Counted from the first letter of the stretch, positions 1 through 11,559 are shown. The stretch is DNA of 64,000 nt from Hyperoodon ampullatus (GCA_949752795.1 OX457057.1:160681980-160745979), one strand, 5' to 3'. The notes: generated from the sequence alone by a model not told the origin. Made by a program: numbers and translations.

Positions 1-23
1 TTCACAAGTGCTGAGTCTGAACA

Positions 24-121
24 CTTTATATTTATCACATGTAATTCTAAGTTTGGGAACAGTTATACTTACCACAAAGTAACTCTTCTAAAACTTAGAA
101 TTATGTGTGATAAATATAAAG
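24..121. repeat. 98-bp near-perfect palindrome (hairpin; MITE-like or pre-miRNA-like)
   Basis: The 31-nt arm at 24-54 is the reverse complement of 91-121 with two mismatches, and both mismatches sit together near the middle of the arm. Inside the 36-nt spacer a second short inverted pair (61-70 with 76-84, broken by a 2-nt bulge) lets the stem continue to a loop of a few bases. Flanking DNA outside 24 and 121 does not pair. Small palindromic DNA transposons of 80 to 200 bp look like this, and some became microRNA loci in mammals. I do not recognise the family and see no clear target duplication. The structure is directly visible; its origin is inference. Confidence 0.8.
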
Positions 122-679
122 TCAAACTGTTGCTTGAGCAAATGAGGCTAGTGATCATGCTGAAAGGTGAAGAACTGACCTGCAGAGAGATCAAATCTTA
201 AGCTACACTTCCCACTGAAGCTGAATAAGCTAAGATGGCCTAGCAGTGAAGATGATGTTCTCAGTAGAGCTCAGGCTTTGAATTATAGGAGGCCCAGTCT
301 AACTATAAAATATGATAGGTTTATAGATCTAAAAGGGTTCAATAGATGGGCTTCAGATGGCCCATAGCCCCATAAAATTATATGCAAAACTTTGTGTGTT
401 ATTTGATTATTTTTCTGGAGAAAGGATCAGCATCATTTCTCAAAAGTTTTCACAGCCTGAAAACATTTAAAACAATAGCACTAGGGCACTAAACACCCCT
501 CTCCCCCCACCAAAAAAAAACTGACGTGAAGAATTTATAAATGAAGTTTCAAATGACCCAATTCATTTATTTCTATAAATACCTTTATTTCAACACAATT
601 TTGATTAAGTACACCTTGAGGTTTTTTTTTTAAAGAGCGAGAAGTGTATTTTGCAAGTTACAAAAGAATGTTATAATAG
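122..679. other. No gene seen; unassigned AT-rich DNA
   Basis: Contains only short A and C runs near 500-530. No open frame with codon-like structure, splice-flanked exon or recognised repeat was seen. Confidence 0.5.
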
Positions 680-1204
680 TCATTCATTCATTCAACAAAT
701 ACTTACTGAGCAGCTACTACTATCACTGCTCTAGATAGAGCAGTGAATAAAACAAAGTCCTTGGCTTCCTGGAGCTTGCTGTCAAATGAGAGGATACAGA
801 CAATAAACAAGTATGCAGAGAGAAGTGCATGGAGAAAAAGAAAGCAGAGTAAGAGATAGAAAGATTGTTATGTAATTTTATATAGGGGAGTCAGGAAAGA
901 CCTTACTGATGAGGTGATTTTTAATCAGAGTTCTGAGGGAAGGAAGGAGAGAGCTATGTAGATATGGGTTGAAGATGGGAGTTAGATAGGAGAGTAGGAG
1001 TCAAAGCAGAGGAATCGGCAAGTGCAAAGGCCCTGAGGTTAAAATGTGCTGAGAAACAAAGATGCCAATATGGTTAAAGAGTGTTTCAGGGAGAAAGAAG
1101 GTCAGAGAGGTAGTCAGGAGCCAAATTGCTTAGGGCCTTGAGAAGGCTTAGAGCCAAGATAAAGACTTGGGCTCTGAGTGAATTGAAGACTTTGGAGATT
1201 TTTT
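680..1204 (-). mobile_element. L2 LINE, 3' end, reverse orientation
   Basis: The segment opens with the reverse complement of the typical L2 3' tail (cattcattcaacaaatac). It runs on through the reverse of the L2 3'UTR, including the region around aagtgcaaaggccctgaggt, which in sense is the familiar L2 stretch ending in cctttgcactt. It breaks off near 1204 at an L1 insertion and resumes after about 2474. Diverged and non-functional. Confidence 0.8.
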
Positions 1205-1925
1205 TGTTTCTTTTGTTTTGAGTTTGTGTGTTTGTTTGTTTTCCTTTACATGTAGTAATAACCACCTTTTTTTCATGCATTTCTAAATATCGTGGTAAAA
1301 GATACAGAACATAAAATTTTCCATTTTAACCATATTTTAAGTGTACAATTCAGTGTCATTAAATTCATTCACAATATTGTACAACCATCATCACTATCTA
1401 TTTCCAGAACATTTGCATAATCCCAAATGGAAACTCTATACCCATTAAATAATAATTCCTATTCCCCCCTCCCTCCAGCCCCTGGTAAATTCTATTTTAC
1501 TTTCTGTCTCTATGAATTTTCCTATTCTAGGTACCTCGTATATGTGGAATCATGCAACATTTGTCCTTCTATGTTTAACTTATTTCACTTAGCATAATCT
1601 TTTCAGGGTTCATCCATGTTGTAGCATGCATCAGCACTTCATTTTTAAGTCTGAATAATATTCCATTGTTACCATTTGTTAGTGGTAAACAAAATATACC
1701 ATTCATCTGTTGATGGACATTTGGGTTGTTTCCACCTTTTGACTATTCTGAATAATGCTGCTGTGAACATCAGTGTACAAGTATAACTTGAATCCTTGCT
1801 TTAAATTCTTTGGGGCATATATGTAGCAGTGGAATTGCTGAATCATATGGTAATTCTATGTTTAACTTTATGAGGAAATGTAGGTTTTTGAGTGACATCA
1901 TCAATCAGATAAATTATATATATTT
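1205..1925 (-). mobile_element. L1M 3' end, reverse orientation
   Basis: Reverse complement of the ORF2 tail and 3'UTR of an old mammalian L1. Marks include gtgtacaattcagtg near 1340, the run through catccatgttgtagcatg near 1612 and cattcatctgttgatggaca near 1701. In the sense direction the 3' end lies near 1205. It interrupts the L2 copy whose two halves flank it. Heavily mutated, no coding capacity. Confidence 0.85.
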
Positions 1926-1978
1926 TTTGCTGTGTGAAAAATAGTCTTCAGAGGAGAAGAAGAAAAAGCAAGGTGGAT

Positions 1979-2470
1979 AAGTTTCCTAGGGCTGTTGTAA
2001 CAGATTACCACAAACTGGGTGGCTTAAAACAACAGAAAATTATTCTCTCACAGTACTGGAAGTTAGAAGTCCAAAATCAAGGTTTCAGCAGGCTTACTCT
2101 CTGCCAGCAGCTCTTAAAGGTGGTGAATCTCTTCTGTGCCTTTCTTCTAGTTTCCACTGTGGCTGGCAATCCTTGGTGTTCATTGGCTTGCAACCACTTA
2201 ACTCCAGTCTCTGCCTCCATCATCAAATGATGTTCTCCCAATGTGTCTCTGACTCTTCACAGAGCTGTTCACCCTCCTCATGTCGGTTTTCTCTTCTTAT
2301 AAGGACAACGGTCTTATTGGATTAGGGTCCACCCTAATTAAGTTATGACCTTATCATAAATTGATTACATCTGAAAAGACCCTATTTCCAAATAAGAACA
2401 CATTCACATGTACTGGGGGGTTAGAATTTCAACATATCTTTTTGGGGGAGACGTAAGTCAACCCACAACA
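1979..2470 (-). mobile_element. MaLR/MLT1-like LTR, reverse orientation
   Basis: Begins gtttcctagggctgttgtaa and ends near tcaacccacaaca. It contains cttataaggacaac and the accctatttccaaataag block. This is the reverse complement of the same element type that lies forward at 10575-11037, ending there in gccctaggaaattaatacag. The MLT1/MaLR name is from memory of the family; the match between the copies in this window is direct. Confidence 0.6.
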
Positions 2471-2473
2471 TGG

Positions 2474-3300
2474 GAACACTGGTAAAGATGGTATTGTAAT
2501 AACCCAAGGGAGGTATGATGGTGGCTTGGATCAGGAGGTTAGCATTGGAGAGGATGAGGAGTGGTTGGAAATTGAATGTATTTTGAAGATAGAGTCAACA
2601 GGATTTACTGGTGGTTTAAATGTGGGATGTGAGCAAAAACGAGGCATCAAGGATGACTCCAAGGTCTTCTGCCTGAGTAATTGGAATGGGATTGGGGGAT
2701 ATTGCAGAAGAAGCAGGGTTGGGGTGGAGGGTGAAACTCAAAAGTTCAGTTCAGGGTATGCTATGCCTGTCAGACACAGAGGTAGAAATGTCCAATAGGC
2801 AATTTAGAGTTTGGAGGTCATCAGAGAGGCCCTGGGTCAAGATACAAGTTTGTGAGTCAACAGAATAAAAATGATATGCAAAACAACCCATGGGATTGCT
2901 CAGAAAATGAGTGTAGATAGAAAAGAGAAGAAATCTAAAGACAGACACCTGGGATACTCCAATGCGTAAACGCTGGGCAGATGAAGAGGAAGCCACAAAG
3001 GAAACTGACAAGAAGAAATTAGGATGAGAAGAAGCCAATACAGTGAGAATTGATCATTCTTTCAGGAAATGTTTCTATAAAGGGGGATAGAGTAATAAGG
3101 TAATAGTTGAATTGGAATGTGATAACAGAGGGGGTTTTTTAATGGGAGAAATAACAGTAAAATAACAGCATGTATGTATTCTGGTGGAGGTGATTCAGTG
3201 TAGAAAGAAAATATGATTATACAGGAAAGAAAGTGCACATAAATTTTCTCTGTGTAAAACCAGACATAAAATACACATATTTGATAGTGATACAGATTCA
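2474..3300 (-). mobile_element. L2 LINE, ORF2/reverse transcriptase part, reverse orientation
   Basis: Continues the L2 copy of 680-1204 with perhaps 150 bp lost between the two halves. The markers gatggtggcttggatcagg and aaggatgactccaaggtctt are reverse-strand L2 sequence. Similar blocks recur at 40540-40900 and 47800-48650, which supports one family. A more diverged extension up to about 3940 is possible but not claimed. Confidence 0.7.
2751..3038 (-). pseudogene. L2 reverse transcriptase fragment
   Basis: The reverse strand is open for 95 codons and reads FLLFSIYTHFLSNPMG, then YSVDSQ, then LNCLLDISTSVSDRH. In L2 elements this is the part of the reverse transcriptase palm that carries the YADD catalytic motif followed by S. 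Here the two central motif residues are changed (A to S, first D to V), so the active site is lost. The open frame is a relic, not a gene. Confidence 0.7.
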
Positions 3301-3944
3301 AGAAGGCTGTTCAGAATGGTTACCTCTGGGTTAGAGATTTCAAGGGATTTTTACTTGTATTTTTCTACGTTGCTTTCAATTTTTACAAAGTGCATTTATC
3401 AAACCTGCAAAAACAGTAAGTGTTCTGTTTAAATAATTCCAGAACAAGTGATGTCCAATGAGTACAAAAAAGTATCTCTGCAGTATTTGATACTGCAAGC
3501 CACAAGAAAGAAACCAGTGGACTGAGAGATAGAGAAAATCCAGGGGATGAAAACTCAAGCAAGGGCCCAGAGAAAGCAGAAGAGTGTAGACAAAGGATTA
3601 ACCCTTAAAGGGAGGAGACACTTGACATCATTTGAGACTTGGGGTTGGGGGTGATAGTAATGATTGGGGTAGACATACATAACTTTGTAGTTGGAGGGGA
3701 AGGAATTGTCTCTAAGGAGACAAGTTCATTTGCTTGGGAAAATGGGAGCAGAGTTGGACAAGAGGTATGCAAGTAGCACTGAGTATAGAAACTATTCATT
3801 TGCAACAGAATCAGCTAGAATGATTTTGTCAAAATTTCCAGCAGTGTTCAGCAGTCTAGGAGCAGGAATTGAAGGAAAGCACAGTTCCAAGGTTAGGAAT
3901 TGCAGAAAACATCTTAGGACAAGGAGATAAAGATATTGAGGTAC
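3301..3944. other. No gene seen; possibly further diverged L2
   Basis: Purine-rich stretches at 3540-3930 loosely resemble the 5' part of reverse-oriented L2, but too weakly to annotate. Nothing else recognised. Confidence 0.35.
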
Positions 3945-4125
3945 AAATGGAAACAAAATAACAACAACGAAGATTTGTTGTATTTCACATGCATTATTTA
4001 ATTTAATCCTCATAGCAATGGATAAGGATTAAAAGTATATTAGGTTAAAACATAGCAAAGGATAACAGTAAAAAAGGGATATTTTTCATTGTACAGATGA
4101 GAAAACTGAGGTTTGGAAGGTATAG
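3945..4125 (-). mobile_element. MIR SINE, reverse orientation, interrupted
   Basis: The blocks gcattatttaatttaatcc and cagatgagaaaactgaggtt are the reverse-strand core of the mammalian-wide MIR. About 55 bp of unrelated AT-rich sequence separates them, so this copy is split or badly diverged. Confidence 0.55.
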
Positions 4126-4639
4126 CCGATTTGTTGCCAGGTTTGGGAGCTACCTTCCTAGATGGTGGGATACCCCCATCCCTTAGGACTTGATAAGAGG
4201 AAAGACCCCAGCTCCCACTAGGTGTAAAGTGGGCAGATATCCCTATCCCAGCTCTTTGGCAGGAAGTATGTGGCTCATGTTTGTCCAAACAGATGCTTCT
4301 GCCAGGAATATTGTCTCATGTGGAAGTAATCAAAGACATGGCAACAGGTAGAGCATATTCTCAGAGGCTGCAGCAGATTTCAAGTCTAGCAGTGAAAATG
4401 GCATCAAGCATCCAAAAACTGGACTCTCAAACGCAGAGTCCTGACCTGTTTGTTTCTCTGGCATGACCTCTGTTCTGTTCTTGGCTATAAGCTTTTCTGG
4501 GCTTCTGCCTTTTTCTTAGACTCATTTACAAACCTTCACATAGATAATGTGAGTAACCCAAAGCAATCCAATAAAATCTATTTCTGTTTAAGTTAACTGG
4601 AGTCAGATTTTCCTGTTTATAACCAAGCACCCTGGATGG
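4126..4639. other. No gene seen; perhaps edge of the ERVL remnant
   Basis: Unassigned DNA next to the endogenous retrovirus fragment. The stretch at 4280-4310 resembles part of an ERVL pol region seen again near 5030, but this is not firm. Confidence 0.35.
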
Positions 4640-6110
4640 CTCATAGGGATTAAGAACTTTGCCTACAGCTGTTGCCAAGGAGGTACTCAATAATCAGATA
4701 CACGTAAGAATTTTTATGAATGGGGCTTTGTTTAATGGGCTCATGGATCAAATGGTCATAGTAGCAGGGATGGAGGATATGCAGGGGCTCAAAAATATTG
4801 TCTTTCCCTCACCAAGGCTGATCTGTCAACTGCTTATAGGGAACAATGCTGAGTCCCTAATATAATTTGGGATGAGTCCCATATTTGGAGTAGAGATAGA
4901 CCAGTCAAATACCTGGTGCAAGACTGATTACACTGATCTTTTTCCATCATGGGTGTTGGGGATAGAGGAATTAACTTATTCTCATTAGAGTAGGTAATAA
5001 TTCTAGATACGGATTTGTCTTTTCTGCCAGCTATGTTTTTGCCAGCAATACCGTCTGTGAACATCTTTATTTACTGTCACAGTGTCCCATTTAATATTGC
5101 TTCTATGAATGAAAGAAGTGAGAAAAAGGAAAGATGTCTATGGATTTCACTGGTCTCTCCACGTATCCCATCACCTATAAGCACATGCCCTTACAGAATG
5201 ATATTATAACCTATTAAAGACTCAGTTACAGTACCAGCTAGGAGACACCACGCTGAGTAGTTGGAGTGCTGTGCTATAGAATGAGATAATGTTCTAACCA
5301 GTAGCCAATATATGTTGCTGCTTCTCCCAGCCAGACATGAGTCCAGAAACCAAGGAGTGGAATGATAATATCACTTCTCATTATCACATATAAGAACCCA
5401 GTCAAAAAGTTTTTGTATCAGTTTCTCATAATGCTTGGCTCTCTGCTGGTTTTGAAGGCTTAAAACCCAGAAAAAAATTACTTCCACCCGAAGACTCAAG
5501 AATGATTCCATTAAAGGAGAAGTTGAGATAACCAATTGACCTATATGGGTTCTTCATGATGTTAAAAGATCAGGGCTTCCTATATTGCTGGAATGATTGG
5601 TCCTGATTTTCACAAAGAACCAAGAGTTCCCATACAAATGAAATGGATGGGTCTAAAACCAAGGGTAACCTTCATAGTAACCCCTTGTGTTGTTCTGTCC
5701 AGTGATAAAAGTTAATTGAAGATGTACCAGCCCAATCCAGGCAAGATCACCAATGGTTCAGACCCCTTAGAATGAAAGTTTAAGTTACCCCATCAGATAA
5801 AGTAGCATGACTAGCTGAGGTGCCAGCTAAAGATTAAAAAGAAAAGAAAGAAAAGAAAAGAATGTGAGAGGGGAGTGGAAGAAAGTTATAAATACCAACT
5901 ATGGGCTTGGGACCAGATGCAGAAATAAGCAGAAATAAGGTCTGTACTAGCTACCCTGTTTTCATCCTGGCTTTGTAATGCATGTAGTAACCAATTTCCT
6001 TTGCTTAGTCTTTCCTTTTTCTCTAGTATTTCATATGGCCGTGTGAGGTGGTGAACTTTATAAGTTAGACCTTGAGAAAGAGGATATGAAGGTGGTATTG
6101 TGACCAAACT
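4640..6110 (+). mobile_element. ERVL-type endogenous retrovirus, pol 3' region (integrase part), decayed
   Basis: Several blocks in consistent order match the integrase-coding end of ERVL pol as I remember it. They are caccaaggctgatctg near 4810, ccatcatgggtgttgg near 4944, ccaatatatgttgctgc near 5306, agaatgattccattaaa near 5499, and the closing region through ataaataccaacta near 5889. Large internal deletions, many stops and an AAAAG microsatellite at about 5835-5861 break it. No open frame longer than about 80 codons remains. No LTRs were identified at either side, so this is an internal fragment of an ancient insertion. Confidence 0.7.
5835..5861. repeat. (AAAAG)n-like microsatellite
   Basis: A short purine run of AAAAG and AAAG units lies inside the ERVL remnant, at a place where the element is normally purine-rich. 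Confidence 0.85.
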
Positions 6111-6759
6111 AGAAGAGGAATGAACATCCCCTTGGAGCCAGGAGTTCCTCTAGGGCCTTCCTGATTTTCAGACAGCCCACTCCTCCAGGCCTTTCAATGA
6201 CACTAGTTCCCTGGATTCAGTCCATCCTGACTAAAACTGCACCAGTGGCTTTCTGTTATCTGTACTTAAGCCCAGACCAAAAAGCAAAACAAACGACACT
6301 GCAAAGAATGAAAAACTATAAGCAATGTTTATATTGTTATGGAATCAAAATGATTATGGAATAGTGCTTTAGATTATTTGTTTTGGTTACTTAAAAGAGA
6401 TTTTTCATTTCTATTCAGGCTATAAAAATTGCTTTAGGCCACAGTGTAGCTCACTTTGACATGGCTCTGTCTTTTTATGAGTCTCACAGATGTCTTGATC
6501 AAGGAGAAGAATTGCTGTTTTCTGTCAACACTTACATCTTTAAAGTCAGAGAAATAACCTTTCCCAGGGTGCAGCTGGTTCCTGAGGGACGGGAACCACT
6601 CCTATCTTATTCACTTGTAAGGGCACTTAACACAGTAGCCTCCACAAAGTAATATAAATTGATTCTTTAATATATGCTTCCACCCACCCACCCAGGAGTG
6701 ATAAGCATGACAATTTTGGGGTCCATGCAGATCCATTCTTATTATAAAAACATGTCATT
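6111..6759. other. No gene seen
   Basis: A 63-codon open frame at 6461-6652 has no recognisable similarity. No repeat family was assigned. Confidence 0.4.
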
Positions 6760-6772
6760 AGAATCTAGGCTC

Positions 6773-6887
6773 GTGGGATAGGGAGGGTGGGAGGGAGGGA
6801 GACGCAAGAGGGAAGGGATGTGGGAACAGATGTATATGTATGACTGATTCACTTTGTTATAAAGCAGAAACTAATTAAAAAAAAATA
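6773..6887 (+). mobile_element. Severely 5'-truncated young L1 (3'UTR only) with target duplication
   Basis: Only the last 115 bp of a cetartiodactyl-type L1 are present: a G-rich tract at 6781-6799, then actttgttataaagcagaaa and an A-rich tail. The 13-bp direct repeat agaatctaggctc at 6760-6772 and 6888-6900 is an exact target-site duplication. This shows L1-mediated insertion with extreme 5' truncation. The same 3' end occurs reversed at 18075-18386. Confidence 0.93.
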
Positions 6888-6900
6888 AGAATCTAGGCTC

Positions 6901-8259
6901 TTTCCCCAACACCTGGAATGGTTGAAAACTTGAGCTAGAATCAGAGACTTGTAAGCAAGGGGTGATAGATATATTCAGAAAAGTGAGAAACCTGAAGCAT
7001 TCAGGGATTGGGGGGTCTTGTTATCATGTATACCAAAAGTCCTACTGGAGTACATAAGAGTCTTTTTGTATCCTGTTCAGTTACCAGTACCTCCAATCAA
7101 AAACTTCCCAACCTCAAGGAAGTTTGATTTTCATTGTAAGTTTTTTCTTAATTATCAAATTAATACCCACTAATCATAGAGAATTTAGAAAGCACAGGAA
7201 GGTATAAAGAAGCAGAAAAAGAGATCCCCCCACCTCATCACCCAGGAGAAACTACTATCAACTTGTATATTACTTTTTTTCTTTTTAAGTTAGCACAGTT
7301 GAGAGGTTAGAGAAAGTGAGAGGTGGAGCAGAAATGTATCCCTCTCTTGTAACTCTTCAGTGTCCCTGACTTCAGGGTACCTGTCCCTGAGGCATGATCC
7401 ACAAGCTACCCAAAACCTCTGAGTTGGCCATTAAAACAAAGAGATGTTTTGTCTTGACTCTGAGGGAAGGGGTTACTCTTTGTGTGACAGATTGATATTA
7501 AGAAAAACCAGTTAGGGAAGCCCAGCATGTTCTTCCCACCAGCTGACAGTACATTTCACCTCATGTCTTTCCAGCTGTCATCTGAGAGCCAGGATCTGGG
7601 TGGAAGGAGGGCAAAGAGGGACATGAGAAGCATCAGTTAGATCTGAGGAGATAGGGTGTGTCTGTAGAAAGCTGAGTATGTCAGTATGATTGGAAGTGGG
7701 CAAGGAGTAAGATCTGGATGTCTGTTGGGCAGGTGTATTTCAAAGAAAACTCTTATGGGCTCTTGCTAGTGAATGTCAAGGAAAAAGCAAAACGGGGGAG
7801 GAGACACAAAGCAGGACACTGCCTACAGCATTAAGAAAAACATTCATCATTTCCTGCTCCTGCTCTCTGTATATCTCTGAAAGCTGGCTTCTGATGAGAC
7901 GGCCTTAAAAAAAAAAACACAAAACCAACTTTCATTTGTTCACTTCCTGAAATCCTGAAATGAACCGCACAGCACCAGGCGAAGCATACACTAAAATGAA
8001 AGTCAATTTTTCTATCTCCTCGTGAATTGGAGGTTTGGGTCTTGTTCAATGATATATTCCCTGAAACGCACTCGGACAGATTTTCAGTGGTGACTCCAGT
8101 GTTGAGCAGGTGATTAACTTCCCGATTATTTGGACTAGGACCTAAATAATTCAGCAATCTATACTGGTTAATGCTTCCTCTTCACACTGCCCTAAAAAGA
8201 AATTTGTTAATTCTATCTCTAAAATATCTCCTGAATCAGTTCACTTCTTCCTGTCTCCA
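6901..8259. other. No gene seen; possible old LINE fragment at 7140-7275
   Basis: The part around 7150-7270 (aatttagaaagcacagg, then catcacccaggagaaac) resembles old L1-type 3' sequence that also appears near 26040 and 33410. A 108-codon reverse frame at 7831-8157 has no recognisable domain. The remainder is unassigned. Confidence 0.4.
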
Positions 8260-9275
8260 GAGCACCTGTCAACATATTCTCGCACCTTAAATGTAATATT
8301 TAATAGCTTCCTAGCTGGTCTCCCCTTCTGGCCCTACTCCACTGTCCACACAACAGTCAGAGCAATCTTTTAAAACATAATCCCATCACGCCTTTTTCTT
8401 GCTTCAAACCCTCCAACGTGGGACTTCCCTGGTGGCACAGGGGTTAAGAATCTGCTGGCCAATGCAGGGGACACGGGTTCAAGCCCTGGTCCAGGAAGAT
8501 CCCACATGCCGCGGAGCAACTAAGCCTGTGCACCACAACTACTGAGGCTGTGCTCTAGAGCCCGCGAGCCACAACTACTGAGCCCACGTGCCACAACTAC
8601 TGAAGCCCGCAGCGCCTAGAGCCCGTGCTCCGCAACAAGAGAAGCCACTGCAATGAGAAGCCCGCGCATCGCAACAAAGAGTAGCCCCTGCTCACCGCAA
8701 CTAGAGAAAGCCCACATGCAGCAACAAAGACCCAACGCAACCAAAAAAAAAAACCTTCAATGCTTCCCGTGGCGTATATGATAGAATCCAGAATCCTTAC
8801 CATGGCCATACAGGATCTGTCCTTGACCTTCCTCTCCTTCATCTGGTCTCACTTTCTTCCTAATTCACTGTGCTCCAGCTTCACTAGTCTTTTTTTCAGT
8901 TTCTTTGAGGCACGAAGCTCTTTTCTACCTTAGAGCCTTTCCATGTTCTATCCTGCATGAGATATTTTCCTCCCTTCTCACTCATCCTTTGAACTTCAGC
9001 TTAAAGGTTGAAATGAACTTCAACTTCATTGACCATCCACACCCAATCTAATTTAGGTTCTTCTTCTATACATAGTACCCCATACATTTCCTTTACAGTT
9101 CTTATTAAAATTTGTGAATATATATATTTAGTTGTAAGATTTTTAAGATCCAGTTTCCCCAACAGATGGTAGATTCTAAGAAGATAGAGATTATGTGTGT
9201 TTTGCTCTGCCGTATCCCCTAGTGCCTGGCACAGTATCTGACACGTAGTAGATGCCCAGGACTTCTGGAATGAAT
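8260..9275 (+). mobile_element. L2 LINE, forward, split by a SINE
   Basis: Sense-strand L2 from the end of ORF2 to the 3' end. It includes gcttcctagctggtctcccc, caaaccctccaa, the ctccttcatctggtc region, and the tail tgcctggcacagtatctg with gaatgaatg near 9270. The CHR SINE at 8417-8750 sits exactly within the caaaccctccaatgcttccc block. Confidence 0.8.
8417..8750 (+). mobile_element. CHR-type SINE, long form
   Basis: tRNA-derived head with acttccctggtggcacag and ggttcaagccc, then repeated ccacaactactga units, ending in gcaacaaagacccaacgc and an A tail. About 330 bp, longer and more diverged than most copies here, so probably an older subfamily. Imperfect target repeats aaaccctccaa and aaaccttcaa flank it. 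It splits the surrounding L2. Confidence 0.93.
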
Positions 9276-10574
9276 GATTTTACATCATTTGGGGTTGAAG
9301 AATTTAAAATAATAATTACTGAAAAGATAATTTCCTTGTGTTTGTTTTTTGCTAATGCAGGACACATAAGAAATACCCAACAAATATTTGGTGATTGATT
9401 AATTGATTAACTAACTTTGGATTGATATTTTGGTGGGGAAGAAAGGTATCACACCTGGAGACAGGCTAGAATCAAAGACACCCAGATATAATTACAGTCA
9501 ACCCTTTTCTTACTGTGGTGAAAGTGAAAACTGTTAAAGTGAAGATTAGGTACAAACATTTATAATTACTTTAATGATAGGGCCTTAAAAAAAAAAGAAA
9601 TCAAGATGTACTATAGCTGAATATTACTGGGCATGGTTGTGTTATCTGTAGGGAGAGGCTATGATTGGCCGTAAGGGGCTGAGGACTGAAATCAAACATC
9701 TTGCTGGATTCAGTAGGCTTGGAAAGAGGAGGAGAGTACAGACTAAATGTGGAGTGTATGGAGAAAGCCCTTTCTCATACGGTAGAAGATATATTTCAAA
9801 TCTTGAGCAGCAGATCCAGCCAATAGCCCAACCATACGGTTACCGATGCTAAGCATCATGCTGTGGATAAGTTTTTGAATAAAATTAGTTTAAATATATA
9901 TCATAGGGAGCCACGGTCTTGGCTTGAGAAGCTAAGCTGCATTCACTCTAGGATTTATGTTGATATATCCAGGCATGTCTGAGTTAGCAGAGGTTTTATT
10001 TGTACCAAAGGGCATCATAGCAGCCATTGGACCAGTAGAAGAGAGAGGTGAAGCTCACAAATTTAGTTCAAGGACTCTAGTTCAAGGTCAGTGTCAGTGA
10101 GAGGGATGATTAAATCCCAGACAGCATCTGTCACTGTGATTGTCCTCCAGCCCAGCTGAGCTTAGGGAGCAGGACCTGCAGAGGGATGGACAAAAGCAAA
10201 GCGTCAGGTAGTACAGTCTACAAACAGTGCAAGGGGAGGTACAATCAGGAGTCAGGTCACCATGTGGGACATATGAGGACTCAGAATGGACACAGGAGAC
10301 CAACCTACAGCTGGATCAGAGAGGGCACGGGACAGGACACCAGACTGCAGTGGCATCAAGGGGACGCTGGCACCTTCAGTGGGCATTGTCCCTCTGGTGC
10401 TTCTTTGCAGGTTTGGAAGTATTTCGCAGAAGCATACGGATCTTGATGGCAGCATGAGAGACATCACTGGATCAAACCAAAACAGGAGAGGAGAAAAATG
10501 TGTGAAAACGAAGAGTACAAGATCATGACCACCCAGGGGCATCCCTGGGCCCTTTCAGAGCTGCTTGGAAGGAA
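9276..10574. other. No gene seen
   Basis: Holds an A run near 9590 and several overlapping open frames of 60 to 96 codons at 10094-10542 on both strands. These show no recognisable motif and are probably chance openings in GC-richer DNA. Confidence 0.4.
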
Positions 10575-11037
10575 TTTGTTATGAGTTGAATCGTGTCCTC
10601 TAGAAAACCATGTTAGCGTCCTGTCCCCCAGTACCTACTCAGAATGTGACCTTATTGGCAATAGGGTCACTGGAGATATAACCAAGTCAAGATATGGTCC
10701 TTTGGGTGGGCTCTAATCCAATATGACTGGTGTCCTTATAAGAAAAGGAAAATGCTAGGTGAAGACACAGACATACCAGAAGAATGCCAAGGGACGAAGA
10801 AGCAGAGATTGGAGGGATGCAGCAGCAAACCAAGGGAGGCCAAGTATTGACGGCCGCCATCAGAAGCTAGGAAGAGGCAAGGAAGGATTCTCCCCTACAG
10901 GTTTCAGAGGGAGCATGGCCCTGCCAACACCTTGATTTTGGACTTCTAGCCTCCAGTACAGTGAGACAATAAATTTCTGTTGTTTTAAGCCACTCGGGAA
11001 TGGTACTTTGTTACAGCAGCCCTAGGAAATTAATACA
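10575..11037 (+). mobile_element. MaLR/MLT1-like LTR, forward
   Basis: Starts near tgaatcgtgtcctctag, carries gaatgtgaccttattggcaa, tgtccttataagaaaagg and aataaatttctgttgtttta, and ends gccctaggaaattaatacag. The AATAAA at about 10969 is the LTR's own polyadenylation signal. Solo, diverged, non-coding. Confidence 0.65.
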
Positions 11038-11279
11038 GAATTTGAGGAAAGGAGTTTTTCAGAGTGAATAAGACAGAGCCAAAGAAAGAGACATTGTTTC
11101 ATTGCTGTTATTTTGACCCTAATTTTCCCCATAGATCTGTGAGGCCAGAGAACCACAATTATACAGGACAATTATATAAATAACATGCCAAACAGCTAAG
11201 CTTTTAACTGCTGACTTCAATTTAGTCAGTTAACGTGCCATGATTTAGTACATTTCATGCAACTCTAAGACATGCCTGC

Positions 11280-11385
11280 ATCTAATTAAATAAAATAATG
11301 TATGTAAAGCTCTTAAAACAGCACCTGGCACCTAGTAAACCTTCATAAATGTTAGACAAGATTATTATCATCATCTGATTATCCT
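11280..11385 (+). mobile_element. MIR 3' end, forward
   Basis: The blocks atgtaaagctcttaaaacag, cacctggcacctagtaa and the following ataaatgttag give the 3' part of a MIR. The 5' part is missing. Confidence 0.6.
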
Positions 11386-11559
11386 GATCCTAGAACTTTC
11401 AACTCTTCATGTCTCCTCTGCATCTGAGAGCTGCCGAAAACTTCTAAGAAAACCTCATACCTAGGCAGTCGGGCACCACTGAAAATTAAACATCACCAAA
11501 CTCACCGGAGTCCCTTACCCTGCCTTGGTTTCCCCAGTTAATGCTCTTTCTCATTCTCT
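11386..11559. other. No gene seen
   Basis: Short unassigned spacer between repeat fragments. Confidence 0.4.
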
